In this document: piece after piece, positions 34,705 to 44,102 of the stretch
Numbering within the stretch: position 1 is the first letter of the stretch
Layout: each line of letters begins with the position of its first letter
Assembly: GCA_033439795.1 (NCBI GenBank)
Contig: JAUTDP010000002.1
Span: forward strand, 2,790,001-2,854,000
Length of the DNA stretch: 64,000 bases
Origin: Sordaria brevicollis
Lineage: Eukaryota; Ascomycota; Sordariomycetes; Sordariales; Sordariaceae
Direction: 5' to 3'
Notes under the pieces: generated by a model
Databases searched by the model: none
Told to the model about the DNA's origin: nothing
Seen by the model: only the letters and a program-made list of their open reading frames with translations
Program-made: the position numbers and the translations under genes

Positions 34705-37242
34705 TCAAAAAAACGGATGGGGTTTACCTTGTGATAATAACTTGGGATCTATGGTTTCGGGTGGCGGGGGTGCTGGAGCCTGTTGCTTGGGAGCTGGTGC
34801 CGCCTGCGGTGGTGGTGGTGGTGGTGGTGGTGGTGACGACGACCGCTGTATATAATCCCTCTCGAGATGGAGAAATTCTTTGATCCCTTTCTTGATTACC
34901 ATATAGATACCCTCATCAACTCCATGAGCAAGATACCACTGCTTGGGGAGGTCGCGCGCGTGGTGGAGGGAGAGCCGACCGGATATGAGGGATTTTTGGA
35001 TACTGAACAGCGCGTCACGCAAACCCTGGTTTTCGTTGGTTCTGGGCGCGTGTCGAAATATCAACTGCTTCATGAAGTCGGTGACAAGGGACTCTGATGG
35101 TTTGTTTGGCGGTGATGAGGGTGGAGGGGAGGAGGGTAGAGGGTCGTTGTCACCAACTCGACTGCTGCCAGCGCGGGAGCTGGTCGCGGTCGCGGTGGGC
35201 AAGGTAGGTAAGGTAGGCTCAGCTACCATACCCATATTGCCCATATTACCCATACCCATATTGCTAACGTCAGTGAAGGTTATAGGGGCCGTAGCTGGCA
35301 GCGTGTTACCATTGTTACTACCCTGGTGACCGTTCTGGAGACTGATGTTGAAAACTTGGGGCATGGGCATATATCCCACCCCACCGCCACCGCGCTTCGA
35401 CCCCGGTGCGCCATATGGCAGAAACTGTTGAAATGGCTGTAGATTCGACTGCTGAATCATTTGCGTGCCGGAGGATGAGGAGGAGGACTCGTGTTTAGAG
35501 TCGAACCAACGCCCTGTGATGGAGGCTGGAGGCTGGTTTGTGGTGGCGCGCTTGTGAGCAATGGCGTGTGCCCAGTCGATGAGGTCTCTTGGGGTTAATG
35601 GGTAGTGGTGTTTTGAGTTGGGAAAAAGAAAACACCAGTGATACTCGTTGCCTTTGCGGTAGTTTTTACACTCGCGACCCTTATCACATCCCCATGCCTT
35701 GCCCAGATCTTCATATATTAGAGTAACCCGTTCTTTGCCCTGGCGTGCCTCCTCACGATCGCGTGCGCGGCGCGCCATGAGCTCCTCCACCATCGAGTTG
35801 GTCGTGGTCTTCTTCTTGTTCGATTTGACGGATTGTTTGGAAGTGCTGGCAGGTGCGGTCGACTGTCTGGAGCTACTGACAGGAGTGCTGGAGCCGGCGA
35901 TGGTGGGCGTGGCAGGTGTAGAGGACTGGCGCAAGGAGGAGAGTTGGCGAGGTTGTGACTGCGACCGTGACTGTGACTGCGCGAGCTTTTCAGTAAAAGA
36001 GGTGACTCTAGAAGGTGTTGGTGTGCCCATAACAGAAACAGTGCTTTGCCGCTGCTGGAATCCCCCAGTTATACGAAGGTGGGCAGTAACCGTGATAAAA
36101 TACCGCTCAGCGGGCTCCTCAAGCAGGCTGCGCAGCACTCTGGCGGTATCACAAAACCCAAACGGTGTAACTGGGTCATCCTTCTTAGGCAAAACGCGTA
36201 GTTGGAATAGCGTCGTGCCTTTCCTGTTCCTGGCTGTCTCCAGTATACCAGCCGACCAGTCTGCGTATTGTACAGAGATGGTGGGATCCATACCCAAGAG
36301 CTCGCACTCGTTGCGGGCAGCATCCATGATACCATTCTCGACCTCTCGCACTCGACCCAACAGAGTGAGGCCAAGGGTACCAGAATCGTCATCGGCATTG
36401 ACGGTGCCATCAGGATCTCTCTCGACGGGGACCCGGTCGTTCGAAACGAGGGTAGGCAGTTTGCCAGGCTTGACCGACAGGCGGTTGAATTGTATATCCG
36501 CCACCCACTGAGCATTGTATGTGAATAGGATATTCAGAAAATCTGGAATCGGCGGCGGCGCTGGGGGAACCGAGGCTGACTTGCGCGATTTTCTGGCAAC
36601 ACGAGGGGACCGAGGAGAGGGCGCGGCGCGAGGTGTCACCTTGATGATCTCGACCTCGTCTTGTTGATCTTCTTGTTGGTCTTCTTGCTGTTCATCGTGG
36701 TCCTCCTCCTCTGTTATGCCGTTGGCCGTGCTTGCGCTTGCGTTGGAGGCTGATCGAGGACGACGAGGTTGAGGTCGAGGAGGGGGGGCGGTCGAAGAGG
36801 AGGGAGCGGGTGCCTTGAGCTTGACCTTCAAGCTAGATGTGGTACGCTGGGTAGGCTGCTTGCCAGCAGTAGTGCTCCTCTTCAATTTGACGGTCGTTTT
36901 TTTATTCTTGTTATTATTCTTGAGAACAATGCGGGGGGCTCGAGTAGGCGCTGGTCTTCCTGGGGTCCTCTCGTCATCCCCATCCCCGTCCCCATCGTCT
37001 CGCTCCTGTTCTCCTCCGCTTTCAAACTCGGCATTGATCTCTCTTAAGCGGGCGCTGGGCTGTGACAGCCGCCTCGAACGTCGGCGGTTGTCATCGTTGT
37101 TGTCGTTGTCGTCGGCGGCGCGTTTTTTGGGAGGCATGGCGGGAGCGGGGGCAGCGGTGCCAGGTGCAAAGCGGACTCTGAATGGACTAGCGGGTTGACT
37201 GGGATCCCTCAGTATTGATCTTGAACGACGCGGGGTATCCAT
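34705..37242 (-). CDS. Transposon accessory protein, unknown function, Cys/His-rich domain
   Basis: 845-aa protein encoded inside the transposon, opposite to the transposase. Residues 1-235 are disordered and very basic/Ser-Pro-rich. Residues ~235-400 look folded ('PDFLNILFTYNAQWVADIQF' to 'YFITVTAHLRIT'). Residues ~505-590 have a putative metal site, C519-x5-C525-x9-H-x-C537 then HH at 545-546, followed by 'LTPRDLIDWAHAIAHK' and 'PPASITG'. A helical segment lies near the C-terminus ('LMKQLIFRHAPRTNENQGL' region), then poly-Pro. The 3' end may be spliced: 34673-34727 has GTAAAC, a GCTAAC branch and ACCAG, which would move the stop to 34575. I recall similar W-A-x-A-I / PP patterns in fungal repeat-associated proteins but no named family. 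Confidence 0.65.
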   Translation of the reverse strand: MDTPRRSRSILRDPSQPASPFRVRFAPGTAAPAPAMPPKKRAADDNDNNDDNRRRSRRLSQPSARLREINAEFESGGEQERDDGDGDGDDERTPGRPAPTRAPRIVLKNNNKNKKTTVKLKRSTTAGKQPTQRTTSSLKVKLKAPAPSSSTAPPPRPQPRRPRSASNASASTANGITEEEDHDEQQEDQQEDQQDEVEIIKVTPRAAPSPRSPRVARKSRKSASVPPAPPPIPDFLNILFTYNAQWVADIQFNRLSVKPGKLPTLVSNDRVPVERDPDGTVNADDDSGTLGLTLLGRVREVENGIMDAARNECELLGMDPTISVQYADWSAGILETARNRKGTTLFQLRVLPKKDDPVTPFGFCDTARVLRSLLEEPAERYFITVTAHLRITGGFQQRQSTVSVMGTPTPSRVTSFTEKLAQSQSRSQSQPRQLSSLRQSSTPATPTIAGSSTPVSSSRQSTAPASTSKQSVKSNKKKTTTNSMVEELMARRARDREEARQGKERVTLIYEDLGKAWGCDKGRECKNYRKGNEYHWCFLFPNSKHHYPLTPRDLIDWAHAIAHKRATTNQPPASITGRWFDSKHESSSSSSGTQMIQQSNLQPFQQFLPYGAPGSKRGGGGVGYMPMPQVFNISLQNGHQGSNNGNTLPATAPITFTDVSNMGMGNMGNMGMVAEPTLPTLPTATATSSRAGSSRVGDNDPLPSSPPPSSPPNKPSESLVTDFMKQLIFRHAPRTNENQGLRDALFSIQKSLISGRLSLHHARDLPKQWYLAHGVDEGIYMVIKKGIKEFLHLERDYIQRSSSPPPPPPPPPQAAPAPKQQAPAPPPPETIDPKLLSQGKPHPFF

Positions 37243-37349
37243 ACGAGCTCAGAGCAGTAATCAGAATGTAAATACCCTCAGATTTGGTGATAATATGGGA
37301 GTTCGAAGGTTTGGGGTTGTCACGTATGAACAGATTTTACGTGTGTGTC

Positions 37350-37405
37350 TGTAAAGGGGGGTGCCCGTGCAAAGTGGGGACTGACACCTCGTTTTCAACA
37401 CACAG
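37350..37405 (-). repeat. Right terminal inverted repeat of the transposon
   Basis: 56-bp complement of the left repeat, one mismatch. Followed by CA, as the left one is preceded by CA. Confidence 0.95.
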
Positions 37406-37906
37406 CACGTGAGACCGCATCTTGCTGGTTTAATTGTTAGGTAATCCAGTACCCTCTAGCGGAAATCTTTCCCGCTTTGCATGTTACAGTAAAACGGAGA
37501 CCTGCAACATTTCATTTACAAGGAAGCAGTGGCCGCCAAATCGCCTTGTCTCGCTTGACTTTCTGTCCGGTTTCTAACTTTATCACCACGTTGTTAATTA
37601 CCGGGGTAGCGGGCCAGGCGAGCTATACAACAAAAGTCGAGACCCAAACCCGAAGAGCCCCGAACAGAGGCTGAAAAGAGCCCGCTCGGGGATAAGGGAG
37701 GGGCTAAAGTGGAAAAAGCACCCGCTGCATGACTTGACTGGAACAGCACCGAGTGCCACGAGTGCCTGGAACGACTGGAACCTGGAATCGAGAAGCTAGA
37801 CTGGCGTGTCGGCAATGAAGACAAGTGGAATTTGAGGAAACCCATCCAACCGACCATCCATCCATCCAGCCATCCAGCCATCCCTCCATCCATCCACTGA
37901 CCGAAG

Positions 37907-40900
37907 ATGGATCTTCTCGAGACACAGGTCAGCGACTTGCGCTCTTTCCTCGGAGCCGGAGGTCTTCCTGCTGCGACAACTTCTGCCGCTTCATCACCGA
38001 ATGCCATAGGTGGTAGTACTTCTGCGGCGGCTATTCAGCAAGGGATGTCTGGCTCAACACCGGGAGCCTCCGGAGGGGCTTTGGGTCTGGGTACCATGTC
38101 CGTGGCAGGACTGACAGGTGGAAGTGGTGGTGGTGGCCATGCCGGTGGGATAATACCACCATCGAATGCCGCCATGTCGCCGCATTCATCTACTGGCTAC
38201 TCACTTCCGAATCCGAACCCTCTATACAGCAGTCACAACAACCACAGCCAAATGCAGCAACACAACCTTCAACCGCTCCAGAGTCAACAGCGAGACTTTG
38301 GGTCTCACGACTTCGCTCCCAGCCCCATGAGAGCGGCTGAAAGTACAAACCATGGGCCTCCACCCCGACCACCGATCGCTGGTAACACAACCGCCTCACT
38401 CACCAACCCTCATGATCCCTACCGTCGCAACTCATCTGTCTTCTCTCCGCGCGGCGACAATTCCGCCCAAACTGACATGAACCCCTTGAACTATGACTCC
38501 CCAGCACCACAGTCGGATACTCAAGATCATCCTAACGGACCAGCGTCTCGAAATAACAGCACTACATCGGGCACTGCTGCTAAGCGAAAAGCTGGCGACG
38601 ACGATGGCGCGTCAAGCTCTACTAAGCAACAACGGAGTAAAAGAAATAGAGTGTGTAGCTTCTCAATCCACATGTTTCACCCAGTTCTGCCTCTTTTTCA
38701 TCCCATCTTAATCACATTTTAGCATGTGGAAGTGGTATCACTCAGTTCATGGCCATTCTCGCTAACCTCGTATTTGCTCGTAGTACATTTCGATTGCATG
38801 GTATGATTACCTCGTCCTCTTCCCGCTTCTCCACTTACTCCCAAAAGGACCTCAGCTCCTCAGCACCTCAACCCCTTTGGGCAGACTTTCCTTCCCTTCG
38901 ATATCTGATTGCTGACCGCGGTATCTAACCCTCTCAGCAACGAGTGCAAGCGCCGCAAGATCAAGTGCAATGGCCAGACTCCTTGTCAGCGATGTGGTCA
39001 TCTCAATCTCCAGTGTCTTTATGCGCCCAACTGTTGCTCGCACAGCCTCAAGGATTCAGACGAGTTCAAACAGATGGCCGACCAAGTGAGCCGTCTTCAG
39101 GATCAAGTCGAGACTCTCTTCAGCAATATCAGCACCTTGCGACAGGAAGCTCTACGCCTGGCCCCGATTCATGATCGCATCTTGCCACTACCTTCCGCAA
39201 CAGTAACGCCCTCTCCATCGACAGCCTCCATGCCGCAGTTTCCCAAGCCGCTCGCCCCTCTGCGACCACCATCCGCGTTCAACGGACCCACTAGCATCGC
39301 TTTCACTGTTGACGTTGCTAAAAACACACTGCACAACATGGGATACGCCGGCGCCAGTGAAGCACCCGACGACAGCGGTGACAGTGGTGATGGTAACAGC
39401 GGCGCACAGGTCGAACCAACACCGCGAACATCACCAACACCCCTACCCCCGATGCAGCCGTCGCCCTATCAAAGACAGATTGATCCGTTGTGGGAGTTTG
39501 ACAAGGCTGAAATGATCCGACTTTGCAAGCTCCATGATGAGGAAATCAGTGTCATGTACCCCCTGATGAAGATGGAGAGCACAATTCGACATGCATCCGA
39601 GGTCGCCGATTGGATGGAAAAGTCAAGGAAGCAAGGCTTAGTGCCACCGGAAAGCCAATACGAGACGCTCACCGACGACAGGACGCTTCTGTTGAAGATT
39701 GTTCTCTGCTGTGCCTTGGCTGTCGAAGAACACGGAAACAGCGCAAAGGCAGCTCGCCTGTACGAGTCGATCGAAGCCGTTACCATGAAGACGTTGATGG
39801 GTGGACCTGCCGATGTCGCCAAACTGCCATATCTGGCTCTCGTTGCCGGCTACAAGTTCTTCTCCAACGACGAGCTCGCGGCCTGGCGTGTCATGGGCCA
39901 ACTCATGCGACTGTGCTTCGAACTTGGTCTCCATCGGCGAGAGGGCATTGACAAAATTACCGACCCTCAAGACAGGAGGAATGCTCTCAACGTGTTCTGG
40001 TCCGCCTACGTTCTGGAGAGGAGGTGGAGCTTTGCCACTGGTCTACCTTTTGTGTGTCACGATGACAAGATTGACCCTAAGCTGCCCTACCCGGTAAGAC
40101 CGAGATATCTCAATGCCGTGCACTCGACAGCCCTGCTGACCGTGTAGCAGGACGATTATCCATACTTGCTGGCCATGATCACCTACTCTAGGCTGGCTGC
40201 CAAAATTTGGAAGCTGGTTGACTACTTTGAGCCGGCCGTTATTCGTGAGCTCAAACCTACGGACTTTGAAGAACTCGACGGCAAGATCATCGATTGGTAC
40301 AACAGTGTTCCCGAAGAAGTCAAGATTAGTTCACTGGATCCACTGAAGATGCCTATAGGACCGGCAGGATATGTTTATGATACCCAACGCTTGCAGATCT
40401 GGACCCGACTGAGGCTTAACCAGGTAGGTCGATCTGGTCCAACGGGTTTCCTAGTAAGAGCGGTTAGACTTACCTCGATCTCGTAGATACGCATCTGGTT
40501 GTACACACCGGTTTTACACAGCGCCATCAGCATCGTCGAAAACATGCAGTTTGCACGCAAAGCAGTCGAGTTAGCCAAGGAGACCATTCATTACTTGACG
40601 GACCTCAACGCCACCACCAATATCTACCGCCGCATGCAAATGTTCTATCATCAGTTTCTTACATCGGCCATAGCCGTCTTGTTCCTCGCTTCCACCCACG
40701 CGCCACTCCAGTTCAGCGCTTCCTGCCGCAAGGAATTCTACATGGCGCTTGAGCTCATTAAGAACATGTCGGCGAAGTCCTGGGTTTCGCAACGGATATG
40801 GCGCACGATTGGGTCTCTCAAAAAGTACGCTTCTCGGTTGGGAATGGAGGAAGACAACTCGAATACTTCGAACCCGACGACCCGCAACCATACCTCTATG

Positions 40901-41380
40901 GGGAGGCCACTGAGCCGTTTCCAAGACAGCACCGCCGGCGGAAGTCCTGCGAGCACCGTGTACAGCCCTGGCGCTGCGCCTCATCTCGGAGCAGGAGGAG
41001 CATTTGGCCGTTCCGAGACTATCTCCCAAGGGTCTCGAGGCGGCGGATATGCCTCAGGTGCCTCGACTCCGGCGGCTCACCAGAACAATCAGACCCAAGG
41101 ATCGCCGCCGGATGACCAGACCAACGGACTCAGACTCCACACCGAAATGTCACGCATCTTTGAGAATATGCAGGGTGGTCTGGCGCCGGGACGGACTGGC
41201 ATAAACCGGATTCACTCACCAGATATGTCTCTGGGCGGCGTTGGAGGAGCAGGCGGTGGACACTTTGCTAATATCATGAGTCCCCATGATGTCAACTTGG
41301 CCAGTGGGCGGGCATCCATGGGAAGCCCTGCGTCTTCGAATGGTGCTGGGGTGTACCAGCAACTGCGGGATATGTTCTGA
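37907..41380 (+). CDS. Zn(II)2Cys6 transcription factor with fungal-specific domain
   Basis: 1028-aa nuclear regulator from five exons: 37907-38650, 38784-38800 (17 nt), 38938-40093, 40148-40423 and 40487-41380. Introns are 38651-38783, 38801-38937, 40094-40147 and 40424-40486, and the phases all agree. The long N-terminus is Ser/Gly/Gln-rich. The DNA-binding cluster appears only after splicing: [27 protein letters not shown], preceded by KRNRYISIA. A coiled-coil linker follows ('[20 protein letters not shown]'), then the fungal_trans middle homology region ('[18 protein letters not shown]'). The Gly/Ser-rich C-terminus may activate transcription. The leader carries ATCC repeats. Its targets are unknown. 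Confidence 0.88.
38784..38800 (+). other. 17-nt micro-exon
   Basis: Flanked by TCGTAG on the left and GTATGA on the right. It encodes Y-I-S-I-A and the first two bases of the first zinc-cluster Cys codon; the third base comes from the next exon. Confidence 0.85.
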
Positions 41381-41897
41381 AGGCGCACCCCGATGTGGAG
41401 GATGCGGACGACCGCTATAGCGAGTCGAAAGCGTAATAGTTATGATACCCATAATAATCAAGCGAGAGATGCGAACCACCGATTGTAAGCAGAACCACCT
41501 AGAATTCCAATGTCATGACAAAGCTCGCTTTCCACCGGAGCGAAAAGACGGAGTTACCCCTAACCCCGAATCCTCATTTGGTTGGGATCGATACAGAAGT
41601 GGCTTATCTCTGTCGTACTTTCCATATATAAAATCCGAGGGTCGCACTTGCAGATCGTGGTACAGGCCAAGAGACCACCCACCCACTGCAAGGTACCTTA
41701 CACAGTACTCTTTCCAATTCCACTTGATTACATCATCCGAGTGTAGAGGGGTCAACGACATTGATTCCTTCCACCTCGAACTCGTGCGTTTTTCCACGAA
41801 CACGCATCTTCTGCTCTTTCAACATCGTGACCGAACATTGCCGCCTCCAAATCGTGCAGCAACATTCCGATAACCAACTAACAACGAGAAAGAACAA

Positions 41898-43228
41898 ATG
41901 GCCACCATTGCCAAAACAATAGTCGCAACAGGCGCTTCGTCTGGCCTGGTCCGTACATGCCTCTCTACCTCTTCTCAACCCAGCTCCTCCCTCCAGCTTC
42001 CCCATGCTTGAACATCCTCCCCGCATCTGTGCTTGCTTCGGACACAATCTCCTTTTATTCGTTTCCACCCGCTCTTTAGTCAAGCCCATCAGCTAACACC
42101 TTCCGGCATCGACCTATACAACAGGGCTTCCACGTCATCAAGCACCTTCTCTCCCAAACCTCGCAACCGTACAACTTCATCCTCGGCGCCCGCGACGTTT
42201 CCCGCACGCAAGATGCTTACCAGGCCGCCTTTCCTTCCTCATTTAAACCACACTCGCTCGAGATCCTGCCGCTGGAGCTGTCTGATTTGAAGACCGTCAA
42301 GCGGTTTGCCAGCCAGACGCTGGTGAAGTTGGGAGATGACAAAAGGATCGATTACTTGCTGCTGAATGCGGGCATCACGAATGGGGCTGGAACCGAGAAG
42401 CCTGGACCAGGAGGAAGCAAGTGGTGCGAGGCGTTGGTGGTTAACCATTTGTGTGAGTGTGGTTTTCCTTCCTTGAGACTGAACTTCGTGCAGAGTGGGA
42501 AGACGGCTAACGGATAGAGCGGGCAGCCCAGCATTATCTAACTCACCTCCTCCTTCCCGCGCTTCTCCGATCGTCACCCAGCCGGGGGACTGAAGACAAC
42601 AGCAAAAGCAACAGCAATAGCCGCATCGTCGTGGTTTCCTCGGGCGCGATCCGTCGCGTCACCGACCCTAGCACGCTCGAGCAGGACCTCCTGGCCGGCT
42701 CAGGCAAGAACGGAGACGCGGTATACGCCGAGACCAAGTTTGTCCAGTTGCTCGGGGCACACTGGTGGCGGAGGAAGCTGAGGGAAACGGCCTGCGACGT
42801 GGTAGCGGTCAGCCCTGGGTTGATTCCTGGGACGGGCATTGGAAGGGGAAGCGGGATGGTGTTGAGCATGGAGATGAAAGATGCCAAGAGCGTGGAGGAG
42901 GGTAAGTCACTTTCCGTCTCTCTGCTTCCTTCCTTGCCTTTTCCTCTCTCTTTCTTTCAGGAGTACCTCATTTATGAGAAAGGAGCTCGAGCCCCCCTGT
43001 TTACCCGATTTCAGTTCAGGGGCAGTTACTGACACCCCAGAAACAGGCGCGCAAAGTATTCTGCGGGCATTCACCCGTGACGACTTTCCGGAAGACCCGG
43101 ACCGCATCTTCTTGACAAGCTGGGGAGAATGGTGGGATAGTGAGACGATTGGAAAGACGCTGGATCAAAAATTGCAGGACAGATGGTGTCCCGAGAAGGA
43201 AGACCTTGAGGCGGAAGAGGGTCTGTAG
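41898..43228 (+). CDS. Short-chain dehydrogenase/reductase (SDR)
   Basis: 313-aa NAD(P)-dependent oxidoreductase from four exons: 41898-41948, 42125-42452, 42527-42901 and 43041-43228. The cofactor motif T-G-A-S-S-G-L-G spans the first splice junction (donor GTCCGT, weak). Next come 'YLLLNAGITNG' (the NAG motif), 'VVNHLSQHYLTHLLLPALL' after splicing, the active-site Ser in 'RIVVVSSGAIRR' and Y-A-E-T-K (YxxxK). 'VVAVSPGLIPGTGI' is the usual PG motif. The C-terminal exon resembles the SDRs related to light-dependent protochlorophyllide reductases by overall plan, but the substrate is unknown. Confidence 0.83.
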
Positions 43229-44102
43229 GATGTCGGTGGCATGATTGAGCAGAGACTAGTAGGTACGGTTCATCTGCTCAACGATCAAGGTGCCTCCTAG
43301 TTCAGGGCCACAATCGACTTGCCGTCTGAAGACCTTCCACCCTTCGCTTGGTGCGTTTCCTTTTCTAGACATGGTACTTCTTAGAATCTGATTTTCCACC
43401 CCGTAGCGCATACCTGCCTTTACCGCATACAGCGCCTTTACGCAAGTGCAATGCATTCTCAATGTTTTTATGCCAGTTCCATCAGCTACCTGCACTTCAC
43501 CTGCTATCCTTTTATTATTCCTTCTGCAATGTACATGATACCTGAGTACAGGAATTGGGCACATTGGATGGGGAAGGCGAGGCAGGTCCAGCTGGCCTGG
43601 AAGATATATACCTAACGGCGGGTTCCCCACCTCTTTGCACCAGGTAAAAGCCCATCAATCCCCCACCCATTTATATCTTCTTTGATTTGCCGACCTCCTC
43701 GAAGGCTTTTTTTTTTTTTTCTTTCTACCATTTGTTTTTTTTTCTAGAGTCTGCCAGCGAAACTCATAAACACACACACACAAAAAAAAAGAGAAAAAAA
43801 ACTTCGTCGCAAACATTCCTACAGGCAACATCACATCTCACCATATTTGGACTCAGCATTCAGACCTACGTACCAGCGACTTTCTTGTTTTCTCGACGCA
43901 TCAAGCCAGTCAAGCATCCTCAATCACTAGAAAGCTTTCGCCGAATCGCCTTCCAGCACCGGCAGGTCCATAACATATTATCCCCGACAGCGAGCCCTGC
44001 ATGACATCTTCCACTTCCAACTTCTGACCAGGCCCCTGTACACATACATGTACTCGCTCCTCACAACGAACGCAACAAAGTTCTCAACCACAATCCATCA
44101 TC

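Larger units (their letters stand above)
32950..37405. mobile_element. Two-gene Tc1/mariner-superfamily transposon (4.46 kb)
   Basis: Bounded by 56-bp terminal inverted repeats that differ at one base (32950-33005 and 37350-37405), starting CTGTGTGTTGAAA. Inside are a DD34E transposase reading rightward from the left end and a large accessory gene reading leftward from the right end, so both promoters abut the repeats. A CA dinucleotide flanks each end (32948-32949 and 37406-37407). Near-identical repeats and open transposase suggest recent insertion. It sits 0.4 kb past fahA and 0.5 kb before the Zn2Cys6 gene. Confidence 0.9.

Noticed and set aside
35699..36511. 270-aa frame on the plus strand inside the transposon
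   Set aside because: It lies opposite the accessory gene, with Ser/Arg composition explained by the complementary strand.
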